This document shows, piece after piece, positions 1-8,244 of a DNA stretch of 64,000 nt. Numbering within the stretch: the stretch's first letter is position 1; each line of letters begins with the position of its first letter. This stretch comes from Methylobacterium hispanicum (GTDB lineage: Bacteria > Pseudomonadota > Alphaproteobacteria > Rhizobiales > Beijerinckiaceae). The notes below the pieces were generated by a model, which was not told the DNA's origin, did no database searches, and was given only the letters and a program-made list of their open reading frames with translations. The stretch spans positions 1 to 64,000 of the forward strand of contig NZ_BPQO01000031.1 in assembly GCF_022179285.1 (NCBI RefSeq), given 5' to 3'. The translations under genes were made by a program, and so were the position numbers.

Positions 1-97
1 CCAGAACCCGATCCCATCTCGAACTCGGCCGTTAAACACACCAGCGCCCATGGTACTGTGTCTCAAGACACGGGAGAGTCGGTCGCCGCCAGACCCG
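1..97 (+). rRNA. rrf: 5S ribosomal RNA, 3' part
   Basis: The window opens inside a 5S rRNA. The segments resembling CCCATCTCGAACTCGG, GTTAAAC, the CCATGGTACTGTG arm and the GGGAGAGTCGGTCGCC 3' region follow the conserved 5S layout. About 25-30 bases of the 5' end lie before the window. The exact 3' end is uncertain by a few bases because the start, and so the closing helix, is missing. A strong intrinsic terminator follows within 50 bases, so this is the end of a ribosomal RNA operon read rightwards; no tRNA follows it. Confidence 0.9.
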
Positions 98-453
98 CCA
101 AACACAGGACACACCACATCCCCTCGACACGATCTCAGACGTACGAAAAAGCCGCTTCCGCAAGGAGGCGGCTTTTTCGCGCTCAGAGTTACCGATCCGT
201 CATGCGGCGGGAAGCCTCCGGCAAGGGGCTCTGCGCGAGACTGCGCCCTCACCGAGAGGGGAGGGGGCTTATGCCCGCCCCGGTCAGCGCATCGTCAGGG
301 CGATGGGTCGATCAGGCAACGTCCGCGACAAGGCCGCACTGGAGAGCGGTTGCCGCCCGGACTCCTATCGGCTGGTCGCCCGCCGCGGCGAACCGCGACG
401 GGTGGAGGATGAGGTGGCCGGGCAGCTTGGCAACTGCCCTCTCGCACTCGAGG
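98..453. other. Intergenic region after the rRNA operon
   Basis: Apart from the terminator at 146-177, I see no gene or clear signal. Open frames crossing it are extensions of antisense frames of the DUF1236 gene and resemble no family I know. Confidence 0.5.
146..177 (+). terminator. Intrinsic terminator of the rRNA operon
   Basis: AAAAAGCCGC and GCGGCTTTTT form a 10-bp stem around the loop TTCCGCAAGGAG, ending in five T residues. It sits about 50 bases past the 5S rRNA and is symmetrical enough to act on both strands. Confidence 0.9.
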
Positions 454-1245
454 TCAGGCCGGAATGACGTCCACGATCTCGTAAGTATCCGGATCGATGA
501 TCACGATGTCGTCCCGGACGAGAATGAAGCTGTAGCCCTCGTAGGCCGGCACCAAGCTGATGATGGCGGGCGGCAGACGGTGCAACGTGACCGAGCGCGG
601 AATGGCCGTGCCGACGTTCAAGCTGAAATTGACGTTGCTGACGCGGCTCACACCGACGCGGGTGATCGATTGACGAAACTCCGTCCGCTGGGTGCCGTCG
701 AGACGGCTCGCGGCACCGCGGGCCGAGCCGGCGCTGCGCTCGCCGCGCTCCGCTCGGCCGTTCCGTGCACCCGGCTCACCACGCTCGCCGTTGCCACGGG
801 CCGAGCCACGTCCATCCTCGCGACCGCCGGCACGGTTGGAATCGTCATCGCGAGCGCCGCGCTGCGCCGCACCGGGACGCTCGCCCGCCGCGCCGCGTTC
901 GGCACCGTCTCGCTCGGCAGTACCGCCACGTTCGCCCGCTGCGGGACGTCCCTCGCTTCCACCGCCCCGCGGCTCGCTCGCGGTGCCACTACGCGTGCCA
1001 CCGGCCTCGCCACCGGGCGCCCCACCGCGCATGCCGGCCCCGCCGCCCGGAGCGGCTGGCCCGGCACCGCCAGCCCCTGCACCGCCGCCGACACCCGCTC
1101 CGCCGCCGACACCCGCTCCGCCGCCTGCCGTCCCGGCACCGGCGCCACCGGAAGCGCCTCCGGCGGCGCCCCCCTGGGCGAAGGCCATCGTCGCGCCTGC
1201 CGTCAGCAGGGCAGCCGTCATCGTGCTCCGGATGAGCTTGTTCAT
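454..1245 (-). CDS. Secreted DUF1236 protein with Gly/Ala-rich spacer
   Basis: 263 residues. It begins MNKLIRSTMTAALL and has a signal peptide that probably ends at AFAQ. Residues about 25-170 are low-complexity: Gly/Ala repeats of the GVGGGA type, then Arg/Gly/Glu-rich sequence. The last 80 or so residues form a folded domain with the DUF1236 pattern: TEFRQSITR, VGTAIPRSVTLHRLP and the end DPDTYEIVDVIPA. DUF1236 proteins are small exported proteins of Rhizobiales with no established function. The frame is open upstream to 1551, but the ATG at 1245 has the purine-rich GAGAGAG before it and gives the signal peptide, so I start there. An EcfG-type promoter lies about 70 bases upstream, which suggests a general-stress-response envelope protein. 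Confidence 0.8.
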   Translation of the reverse strand: MNKLIRSTMTAALLTAGATMAFAQGGAAGGASGGAGAGTAGGGAGVGGGAGVGGGAGAGGAGPAAPGGGAGMRGGAPGGEAGGTRSGTASEPRGGGSEGRPAAGERGGTAERDGAERGAAGERPGAAQRGARDDDSNRAGGREDGRGSARGNGERGEPGARNGRAERGERSAGSARGAASRLDGTQRTEFRQSITRVGVSRVSNVNFSLNVGTAIPRSVTLHRLPPAIISLVPAYEGYSFILVRDDIVIIDPDTYEIVDVIPA

Positions 1246-1314
1246 GGGCGCTCTCTCGTTCCGTGGTCGGTGAGGGGATCGCGGATCCTGCTCCGCCCCG
1301 CGTTGCCGCCACGC

Positions 1315-1340
1315 AACGGCAAGGATGCGCAAACCGTTCC
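1315..1340 (-). promoter_or_regulatory. EcfG (general stress response) promoter of the DUF1236 gene
   Basis: On the minus strand GGAAC (1340-1336) and CGTT (1318-1315) are separated by exactly 17 bases. This matches the known alphaproteobacterial EcfG sigma factor consensus GGAAC-N16/17-CGTT. Transcription would start near 1308, leaving a leader of about 60 bases before the ATG at 1245. The same pattern and spacing occur upstream of rpoH in this window. Confidence 0.65.
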
Positions 1341-2145
1341 GAGCAAGCACGATGGGGCTTCCGCTGGCGGAAGCCGTACGGTTCGACGGGAGCGGAAAGA
1401 AAATGCCCGCCGCGGCGGTGCCGGGCGGGCCGAAGTCTTGGGAGGAAACGCCCGTAAGGGCGAGATCTAAATTAGCACTTGGCATGCCAGTCTCCGCGTG
1501 CGCGAGCGCACGTGTCGCGGATACGTCGGAGCGGGGGCCTGCGCGGATCACCCGGCGACGGTCATCTGATCCGCCGGCCGATTGGAGCGGCGACGCGGAT
1601 GGGGAGGCGATGCGCGGCTCGGCATCGCCGACGTCCGGATCGGCGATGCCCCGGAAGATCCGGAGCGAACGCCTTGCGGAGTGAGCGCGGACGGCACAGC
1701 CTGGGACGTCGCTGTGCTTGGCCCGATCAGGTTATGCCGGCGGCCGGCAGGTCGGGACGCTGGCCCCTGCGTCGCCGACCTGCTGCTCGGGTCGGACCAT
1801 CCGATTCGACGGCGCCTCGATGCTCGTCGACGGCGCCGCCCACGACGGGCCCTGCACACCTTCGCATACAACGGGGCGGGGCTCGGTGGCTGCGCCGGTC
1901 GTCCCGCCCGCGCGCATGGGCCCTCCGTCGATCGCGGTCGCGCCGGGACGATGGTCCGGATGCCCGCGCAATCAGAGCCGTATCGCGCGCCGAAGTCCCG
2001 GGCGGTTCCGGGTCGTCGGAGAGCGCGGGACGGCGCCCCGCGACCAGGGGGCTGACATCATCCGAAAGGATTACCCACCAACGCGGTGTGGTGCGGGCCT
2101 CAAGCTTCGCTATTCAGTCAATCGGAGGACGAGACGGGGGTTGCG
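1341..2145. other. 800-bp stretch with no recognisable gene
   Basis: Several frames stay open here, as expected at this G+C content. Their products are Arg/Pro/Ala/Ser-rich, resemble no family I know, and show no consistent start with a ribosome binding site. I see no RNA gene or repeat. Confidence 0.4.
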
Positions 2146-2283
2146 ATGCGAAAGATCGGCAGGATTGCGGCGGCGGTCGAGGTTTGGAGCGCTTGGCGCG
2201 ACCCGATCGAGGTATCTGTCCTGCTCTTCGGAGGCTGGCTCGCCGCCGGGCTGTTCGCAGGATGGGCCGGCGCGATTGTGTGA
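2146..2283 (+). CDS. Possible 45-residue single-span membrane protein
   Basis: A short frame beginning MRKIGRIAAAVEVW. Residues about 23-43 form a Gly/Ala/Leu-rich membrane segment (VLLFGGWLAAGLFAGWAGA). The ATG follows the purine-rich GAGACGGGGG. I do not recognise the family. The balanced composition and hydrophobic helix set it apart from the Arg-rich noise frames around it, but with no neighbouring operon it remains a tentative gene. Confidence 0.4.
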   Translation: MRKIGRIAAAVEVWSAWRDPIEVSVLLFGGWLAAGLFAGWAGAIV

Positions 2284-2388
2284 GGCGCCGAACGCCTGTG
2301 GGCCGGAGCGGCGCAGGAGCCTGCCTGGCCGAAGCGGAACAGTATGCGTGGCCCTATCGGGCGGTGGGGGCTGCGGTCGGAAGATCGC

Positions 2389-2625
2389 TCACAGCATCCG
2401 GGGCTTCAGCTCTGCCGTCCAGTTGTGGTCGGGCCCCGCATGTTCGGCGGTACGATGGCCGTTCATGTGAGCGTAGCGGCCGACATACAGTGTCGCCAGC
2501 AGGCCGAAGAGCAGGATCAGGGTCAGCGCAACGGCATCCGGATGTCGGCGGGCACGATGGATGCCGAGACAGCCCAAGGTGAAGCCGGCGGCAAGGGCAA
2601 GGGAGATGAGCGCTTCGTGAGACAT
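2389..2625 (-). CDS. Small two-span membrane protein, function unknown
   Basis: 78 residues from the ATG at 2625. Residues about 4-22 (ALISLALAAGFTLGCLG) and 32-50 (VALTLILLFGLLATLYVG) are two hydrophobic helices separated by a basic loop, HRARRHPD. A His-containing tail follows. The longer open frame upstream encodes unlikely Arg-rich sequence. It lies downstream of nrdJ on the same strand, beyond a strong hairpin, so it is probably a separate unit. Small unknown membrane proteins of this type are common in Methylobacterium. Confidence 0.5.
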   Translation of the reverse strand: MSHEALISLALAAGFTLGCLGIHRARRHPDAVALTLILLFGLLATLYVGRYAHMNGHRTAEHAGPDHNWTAELKPRML

Positions 2626-2769
2626 CGGATCGCTCGCCGCGCAAATCGGTCGCGTTCGCGTCCCGAGGAGGCTAGCGCCGATGTGCGCTCGGAGCAAATG
2701 GACGCTTGCGCGAGCCACCGAGGTCCCGCCTCTGCTGGAAGGCAAGGCCCGGAGCGATCTCGGCAGGTT

Positions 2770-2809
2770 CTGCCGAGGGGCGATGATCCGCAGACACGCC
2801 CCTCGGCAG
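2770..2809 (-). terminator. Perfect 13-bp hairpin after nrdJ
   Basis: CTGCCGAGGGGCG (2770-2782) and its exact complement (2797-2809) flank a 14-base loop, 14 bases past the nrdJ stop codon. No T-run follows on the minus strand, so it may be a weak terminator or an mRNA-stabilising structure. Confidence 0.55.
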
Positions 2810-2822
2810 CAGGCCGGCGAGG

Positions 2823-5800
2823 TTACGAGCAGCCGGTCGTGCCACCGCAGGTGTCGCACTTCAGGCAGGTGCCGTTGCGGACCAGCGTGAAGTTCGCGCA
2901 TTCGGGGCAGGCCTCGCCGACATAGCCCTTCATCTTGGCCTCGGCCCGGCGGTCCGCGACGCTGCGCTCGGCGGGCTCCGCTTGCGCGAAGGGCAGCGTC
3001 TCGATCGCCGCGGCCGGCTCCGCCTTCAGCGCGGTTGCGCCGCGCAGCGCGTGGACTGTGCCGCCGGCCGGTGCGCTCTGGCCCGCCGAGCCCGCGCCGA
3101 CCCCGACCGTGCCGCCGGCCGGGCCGCCCTGGATCAGGGTGAGCCGGTCGGCCGAGCCGCGCACGAGGCCGCGGGAGACGATGGCCGCCGCGGGCGCGGG
3201 CTTCGCCGCGTCGCGGGTGGTGTCGCCGCTCTCGCCGCCGCCGATCACCGTGCCGCCGATCTCGTTCGGGTTGACGTGGGCGAGGTCTGCCCGGCCGAGA
3301 TACGAGACCGCCAGCTCGCGGAAGACGTAATCGAGGAGCGACGTGGCGTTCTTGATCGCGTCGTTGCCCTGCACGAAGCCCGCCGGCTCGAAGCGGGTGA
3401 AGGTGAAGGCCTCGACGTACTCCTCCAGCGGCACGCCGTACTGGAGGCCGAGCGAGATCGCGATGGCGAAGTTGTTCATCAGGCTCCGGAAGGTCGCGCC
3501 CTCCTTGTGCATGTCGATGAAGATCTCGCCCAGCCGCCCGTCGTCGTACTCGCCAGTGCGCAAGTACACCTTGTGGCCGCCCACCACCGCCTTCTGCGTG
3601 TAGCCCTTGCGCCGGGCCGGTAGCTTCTCGCGGGAGCGGATGCGCTCGACGCGCTCGATCACCCGCTCGACGATCTTCTCGGCGGCCAGAGCAGCCTTGG
3701 CGGCGGCCGGCGCCTGGATCAGCGCCTCGACACCCTCGTCGGCCTCTTCCTCGTCGTCCGAGACCAGGGCGGCGTTGAGGGGCTGCGACAGCTTCGAGCC
3801 GTCGCGGTAGAGGGCGTTGGCCTTGAGCGCGAGGCGCCAGGACAGCAGATAAGCCGCCTTACAATCCTCGACGGTCGCGTCGTTCGGCATGTTGATGGTC
3901 TTGGAGATCGCCCCAGAGATGAAGGGCTGGGCCGCGGCCATCATGCGGATGTGGCTCTCGACCGAGAGGTAGCGCTTTCCGATGCGCCCGCAGGGGTTGG
4001 CGCAGTCGAACACCGCGTAGTGCTCTGTCTTGAGGTGAGGAGCGCCCTCCAGCGTCATCGCCCCGCAGATATGGGTGTTGGCGGCCTCGATGTCGCGCTT
4101 GGTGAAGCCGAGGTGCGGCAGCAGCTCGAAGGTCGGGTCGGCGAGCTTCTCGGCCGGCACCTTCAGGGTGCTCGTCAGGAAGTCGTCGCCGAGCGTCCAG
4201 CGGTTGAACACGAACTTGATGTCGAAGGCCGACTTGAGGCCCGCCTCCACCGCCGCGATCTTCTCGTCGGTGAAGCCCTTGGCACGCAAGGTCGCCGGGT
4301 TGATCGCCGGGGCCTGACCCATCGAGCCGTGGCCGACCGCGTAGGCCTCGATCTCGGCGATCTCGGACTCGCGGTAGCCCAGCGCCCGGAGCGCGTCCGG
4401 CGCGGCTTGGTTGATGATCTTGAAGTAGCCGCCGCCCGCGAGCTTCTTGAACTTCACCAGCGCGAAATCGGGCTCGATGCCGGTGGTATCGCAATCCATC
4501 ACGAGGCCGATCGTGCCGGTCGGCGCGATCACGGTGGCCTGGGCGTTGCGGTAGCCGTGCTCCTCGCCGAGCGCCAGCGCCCGGTCCCAGGCGGCGCGGG
4601 CGTGCTCACCCAGGTCGGCCTGCGGGATGTTGGCGTGGTCCAGCGCCACGGGGGCGATGTTGAGGAACTCGTAGCCCTCCGCCTCGCCGTGCGCGGCGCG
4701 GCGGTGGTTGCGGATCACCCGCAGCATCGCGTCGGCATTGTCCTCGTAGGCCGCGAAGGGCCCGAGCTCGGCCGCCATCTCGGCGGAGGTGGCGTAGGCC
4801 ACGCCCGTCATGATCGCGGTGAGCGCGCCGGCCAGCGCCCGGCCCTCCTTCGAGTCGTAGGGTAGGCCCATGGTCATGAGGAGGCCGCCGATATTGGCGT
4901 AGCCGAGGCCGAGCGTGCGGTACTTGTAGGAGAGTTCGGCGATCTCCTTCGACGGGAACTGCGCCATCATCACCGAGATCTCGAGCACCACCGTCCAGAG
5001 GCGGTTGAGGTGCTCGAAGGCCTCCACGTCGAAGCGCTTGCTCTGCCGATCGTACATCGTCAGCAGGTTGGCCGAGGCGAGATTGCAGGCCGTGTCGTCG
5101 AGGAACATGTACTCGGAGCACGGGTTCGAGGCCCGGATCCGCCCGCCCTGCGGGCAGGTGTGCCAATCGTTCATCGTGGTGTTGAAGTGCAGGCCGGGAT
5201 CGGCCGAGGCCCAGGCCGCCTCGCCGATCTTCTCCCAGAGGTCGCGGGCCTGCGGCGTCTTCACCACCTTGCCGGTGGTGCGCGACGTCAGGTTCCAGGG
5301 CTTGTCGGCTTCCACCGCGCGCAGGAAGTCGTCGGTGAGCGAGACCGAGTTGTTGGAGTTCTGGCCCGCCACCGTGAGGTAGGCCTCGGAATCCCAGTCG
5401 GTGTCGTAGACCGGGAAGTCGATCTTGGTGAAGCCCTGGCGGGCGAACTGCACCACGCGCTTGATGTAGGCGTCCGGCACCGAGGCGCGGCGCGCGGCCT
5501 TGATCTCGCGCTTGAGCACCGGGTTGCGCTCAGGGTCGAAGCAGGCGTCGCCTTCCGCCTCGCACTGGGTGCAGGCCTTCATCACGAGCGTGAGGTGCTT
5601 CGAGACGACCTTGGAGCCGGTGACGAGAGCGGCGACCTTCTGCTCCTCCTTGACCTTCCAGTCGATGAAGGACTCGATGTCGGGATGGTCGATGTCGACG
5701 ATGACCATCTTGGCGGCGCGGCGCGTGGTGCCGCCCGACTTGATGGCGCCGGCCGCCCGATCGCCGATCTTGAGGAAGCTCATCAGGCCCGACGACTTGC

Positions 5801-6545
5801 CGCCGCCGCCGAGGCGCTCGTTCTCGCCGCGCAGCATCGAGAAGTTCGAGCCGGTGCCCGAGCCGTACTTGAACAGGCGCGCCTCGCGTACCCACAGGTC
5901 CATGATGCCGCCCTCGTTGACGAGGTCGTCCTGGACCGACTGGATGAAGCAGGCGTGCGGCTGCGGGTGCTCGTAGGCGGTGGCCGACTTCGTCAGCTCA
6001 CCGGTCTTCGGGTCGCAGTAATAATGGCCCTGGCTCGGCCCGTCGATGCCGTAGGCCCAGTGCAGGCCGGTGTTGAACCATTGCGGCGAGTTCGGCGCCA
6101 CCATCTGGCGGGCCAGCATGAAGCGCAGCTCGTCCATGAAGGCCTGGGCGTCCTCTTCGGACGAGAAGTAGCCGCCCTTCCAGCCCCAGTAGGTCCAGCA
6201 GCCCGCGAGGCGGTCGAAGACCTGGGTCGCCGAGGTCTCGGAGCCGGTGCGCTCCTCCTCGGGCAGCTCGGCGAGCGCCACCTCGTCGGCGACCGAGCGC
6301 CAGAGGAAGGAGGGGACGTCGTTCTCCTCGACCTTGCGCAGGCGGGCGGGCACGCCGGCCTTGCGGAAGTACTTCTGCGCGAGCACGTCGCTCGCGACCT
6401 GGCTCCAGCCCTCGGGGACCGAGATGCCGTCGAGCCGGAAGACCACCGAGCCGTCCGGGTTGCGGATCTCGCTCAGGGCCTTGCGGAACGGGATGGCGGC
6501 GTAGGGGGATTGCCCGGCCGTGGTGTAGCGACGCTCGAACCGCAT
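2823..6545 (-). CDS. nrdJ: Adenosylcobalamin-dependent (class II) ribonucleotide reductase
   Basis: 1240 residues, the usual size of the alphaproteobacterial vitamin B12-dependent enzyme. It reduces ribonucleotides to deoxyribonucleotides for DNA synthesis, using coenzyme B12 as radical source. Recognisable blocks are PNSPQWFNTGLHWAYG near residue 140, GSGTGSNFSMLRG, NPCSEYMFLDDTACNLAS in the active-site barrel, and PTGTIGLVMDCDTTGIEPD. The C-terminus is a Cys-rich tail, CPECANFTLVRNGTC then CDTCGGTTGC, which serves as the redox relay. The ATG at 6545 has GGAGAGGTG as ribosome binding site; the longer frame to 6722 adds Arg-rich sequence and is rejected. A leader of about 180 bases and tandem NrdR-like boxes precede it. 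I saw no class I (nrdAB) gene in the window. Confidence 0.95.
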   Translation of the reverse strand: MRFERRYTTAGQSPYAAIPFRKALSEIRNPDGSVVFRLDGISVPEGWSQVASDVLAQKYFRKAGVPARLRKVEENDVPSFLWRSVADEVALAELPEEERTGSETSATQVFDRLAGCWTYWGWKGGYFSSEEDAQAFMDELRFMLARQMVAPNSPQWFNTGLHWAYGIDGPSQGHYYCDPKTGELTKSATAYEHPQPHACFIQSVQDDLVNEGGIMDLWVREARLFKYGSGTGSNFSMLRGENERLGGGGKSSGLMSFLKIGDRAAGAIKSGGTTRRAAKMVIVDIDHPDIESFIDWKVKEEQKVAALVTGSKVVSKHLTLVMKACTQCEAEGDACFDPERNPVLKREIKAARRASVPDAYIKRVVQFARQGFTKIDFPVYDTDWDSEAYLTVAGQNSNNSVSLTDDFLRAVEADKPWNLTSRTTGKVVKTPQARDLWEKIGEAAWASADPGLHFNTTMNDWHTCPQGGRIRASNPCSEYMFLDDTACNLASANLLTMYDRQSKRFDVEAFEHLNRLWTVVLEISVMMAQFPSKEIAELSYKYRTLGLGYANIGGLLMTMGLPYDSKEGRALAGALTAIMTGVAYATSAEMAAELGPFAAYEDNADAMLRVIRNHRRAAHGEAEGYEFLNIAPVALDHANIPQADLGEHARAAWDRALALGEEHGYRNAQATVIAPTGTIGLVMDCDTTGIEPDFALVKFKKLAGGGYFKIINQAAPDALRALGYRESEIAEIEAYAVGHGSMGQAPAINPATLRAKGFTDEKIAAVEAGLKSAFDIKFVFNRWTLGDDFLTSTLKVPAEKLADPTFELLPHLGFTKRDIEAANTHICGAMTLEGAPHLKTEHYAVFDCANPCGRIGKRYLSVESHIRMMAAAQPFISGAISKTINMPNDATVEDCKAAYLLSWRLALKANALYRDGSKLSQPLNAALVSDDEEEADEGVEALIQAPAAAKAALAAEKIVERVIERVERIRSREKLPARRKGYTQKAVVGGHKVYLRTGEYDDGRLGEIFIDMHKEGATFRSLMNNFAIAISLGLQYGVPLEEYVEAFTFTRFEPAGFVQGNDAIKNATSLLDYVFRELAVSYLGRADLAHVNPNEIGGTVIGGGESGDTTRDAAKPAPAAAIVSRGLVRGSADRLTLIQGGPAGGTVGVGAGSAGQSAPAGGTVHALRGATALKAEPAAAIETLPFAQAEPAERSVADRRAEAKMKGYVGEACPECANFTLVRNGTCLKCDTCGGTTGCS

Positions 6546-6731
6546 GAAACACACCTCTCCCGACGGGGCGCGACGGCCCCGTCCCACGCTCGCGCGCAGG
6601 ATATGGTCCCAACTCTGGGGGCACCGGATCCGACGCAGGATGGGACTGCGGCGGGACCGGCGATGATGACGTGAAGGTGCCCGCGCGAGCCCTGAACCCC
6701 TTGGCCGAGCCGCCCGGACCATGACCCGGAG

Positions 6732-6798
6732 ATTAACGCCGGGGCCGCCTTCACGTCAACAAGTGGTGTGCCGGCTCCGAGTTCCACGCTAGATGTGG
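6732..6798 (-). promoter_or_regulatory. nrdJ control region: sigma70-like promoter and two NrdR-like boxes
   Basis: On the minus strand there are two related 15-base sites. Box 1, CCACATCTAGCGTGG (6798-6784), is a near palindrome; box 2, CCACTTGTTGACGTG (6766-6752), is looser. Their starts are 32 bp apart. NrdR boxes typically occur as pairs spaced by about three helical turns. Box 2 overlaps a candidate -35, TTGACG (6759-6754), with a -10, GTTAAT (6737-6732), after 16 bases. The arrangement fits repression of nrdJ by NrdR. The box assignment is by resemblance only. Confidence 0.5.
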
Positions 6799-6813
6799 TA
6801 GGAGAAGCGAAAT

Positions 6814-6895
6814 CCCTGTGGATATCGCGCAGCGCTTGGCTAAGTGCTCTTTCGGCTTCCCGGATTCGGTTCCGGAAAATTTTCGATCCACAGGG
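6814..6895. repeat. 10-bp inverted repeat CCCTGTGGAT with DnaA-box-like cores
   Basis: CCCTGTGGAT (6814-6823) and its exact complement (6886-6895) face each other across 62 bp. Each arm contains TGTGGAT, close to the DnaA box TGTGGATAA; the left arm continues to TGTGGATAT. The pair lies just upstream of the nrdJ promoter. DnaA control of ribonucleotide reductase genes is known in other bacteria; here it is only a suggestion. Confidence 0.4.
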
Positions 6896-7092
6896 CTCCG
6901 CAACCCCTGCGCGAAACGACAGTCGGCGCAGGATCCCGGACCCGTCCGCGAACCCCGGCAGCGACATTTCGGCGACACCCGGGAGGAGCGGGCGGCGGCT
7001 TTCGACTGGACTCGCTGGCCCGCGCTGACCATAACCCGCCCGAAGCCTCGCGCCCGCGCGGGGACTCGCTTCGAAGGCCCCGGGGACACGCG

Positions 7093-7509
7093 ATGGCTCT
7101 CAAGGACACGCTGCTGCGCATCTTCACGTGGTGGAACGGGCAGACGGTCTCGCTCGCCCTCACCACCGCGCGCAGCGGCACCTATGTCGGCAGCGACGAG
7201 CTCGGCAACAAATACTACCGCGCGATGGGACCGCTGATCGACCGCTCGGTCGGGCCCGAGCGGCGCTGGGTGGTCTACAACGGCTACGCCGACGCCTCGA
7301 AGGTGCCGCCCGGCTGGCGCGGCTGGCTCTGCCACAACGTCGAGGTCCCGCCGAGCGAGGAGGACTACAAGCCGCGCGCCTGGGAGCGGCCGCATGTCGA
7401 GAACCAGACCGGCTCGCCCGACGCCTACCGGCCGAAGGGCTCGCAGCTCTCCTGGGGCGCGCGGCCGGCCGCCACCGGCGACTACGTGCCGTGGACGCCC
7501 GGCGAGTAG
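7093..7509 (+). CDS. NADH:ubiquinone oxidoreductase accessory subunit, NDUFA12 family
   Basis: 138 residues, the length of the alphaproteobacterial relatives of mitochondrial complex I subunit NDUFA12 (17.2 kDa). Family marks are the N-terminal WWNGQTVSL, VGSDELGNKYYR, RRWVVYNGYADAS, VPPGWRGWLCHN and the C-terminal VPWTPGE. The subunit stabilises respiratory complex I at the inner membrane and has no catalytic centre. The ATG at 7093 follows the purine-rich GGGGACA. It stands apart from the main nuo operon, as is usual in Rhizobiales. A second accessory subunit, of the NDUFS4 type, is at 47395-47706. Confidence 0.93.
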   Translation: MALKDTLLRIFTWWNGQTVSLALTTARSGTYVGSDELGNKYYRAMGPLIDRSVGPERRWVVYNGYADASKVPPGWRGWLCHNVEVPPSEEDYKPRAWERPHVENQTGSPDAYRPKGSQLSWGARPAATGDYVPWTPGE

Positions 7510-7589
7510 GGCTCGCCCTCAATTCACCACCGTTCGGGTCTTGAAGGCGGTCTCGCGCGTCTGAACCCGCGTTCCCGGAGGGCCCCGCC

Positions 7590-8240
7590 TTGAGCCGCAT
7601 CACCGCACGCCTGTCGGGCGCCGCGCTCGCCGCCGGCCTGCTGGCCCTCGGCAGCCTTCCCGCCGCCGCCGACAAGATCAAGAACCCGACGGCCGTGTTC
7701 TCGGGCCTCGACAAGATCACCGGCCGCATCGTTTCCTTCGAGGTGGCGGTGGACGAGACGGTGCAGTTCGGCGCGCTCCAGCTCACCCCGCGGGTCTGCT
7801 ACACGCGGCCCCCCACCGAGAGCGCCAAGACCACCGCCTTCCTAGAGGTCGACGAGGTCACGCTCGACAACAAGTACCGCCGCATCTTCACCGGCTGGAT
7901 GTTCGCCGCGAGCCCGGGGCTGCACGCGATCGAGCACCCGATCTACGACGTCTGGCTGGTCGACTGTAAGGGCGGCACCGATGTGATCGCCGAGGCCAAG
8001 GAGCAGGAGGACGTGCCCGCGCTCGCCTCCAAGCCCGAGAAGACGCGCAAGGGCCGCGACCAGACGAAGACCGCCCAGCAGGTCAACTCCGCGGGTCAGG
8101 TCGATGTCGAGGCGCCGCGCGGCGTGCCGGTCCAGCCCCGCCAGAAGCCCTCGCGCAAGTTCTTCCCCTCGAACGAGGGGCCGGCCCCGGCCCCCCCGCC
8201 GCAGCAGCCGCAATCGCTGTTCGACGCGCTGTTCCGCTGA
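7590..8240 (+). CDS. DUF2155 exported protein
   Basis: 216 residues. The TTG start at 7590 has CGGAGG eight bases upstream and gives a clean signal peptide (about residues 1-27, ending AAAD). Residues about 45-128 carry the DUF2155 core: DKITGRIVSFEVAVDETVQFG, LQLTPRVCYTRPP and FTGWMFAASPGLHAIEHPIYDVWLVDC, with two conserved cysteines. The remainder is a charged, Pro-rich tail. The family is periplasmic and often found near NDUFA12 in alphaproteobacteria; its role is not established. It follows NDUFA12 by 80 bp and could be co-transcribed. Confidence 0.85.
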   Translation: MSRITARLSGAALAAGLLALGSLPAAADKIKNPTAVFSGLDKITGRIVSFEVAVDETVQFGALQLTPRVCYTRPPTESAKTTAFLEVDEVTLDNKYRRIFTGWMFAASPGLHAIEHPIYDVWLVDCKGGTDVIAEAKEQEDVPALASKPEKTRKGRDQTKTAQQVNSAGQVDVEAPRGVPVQPRQKPSRKFFPSNEGPAPAPPPQQPQSLFDALFR

Positions 8241-8244
8241 TCCC

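Noticed and set aside
58..1470. A 470-residue plus-strand open frame across the 5S end and the DUF1236 gene
   Set aside because: It begins inside the 5S rRNA, is antisense to the DUF1236 gene and has Arg/Ala/Thr/Pro-rich composition; it is a high-GC shadow frame.
2086..2145. An upstream extension of the 45-residue membrane protein starting at 2086
   Set aside because: The extra 20 residues are not conserved-looking and would interrupt the hydrophobic arrangement; the ATG at 2146 has a purine-rich stretch before it.
6546..7092. A cobalamin riboswitch upstream of the B12-dependent nrdJ
   Set aside because: I looked for the B12-box sequence and the flanking conserved stems here and upstream of methylmalonyl-CoA mutase (22230-22470) and saw none; such riboswitches normally control B12 synthesis or alternatives to B12 enzymes.
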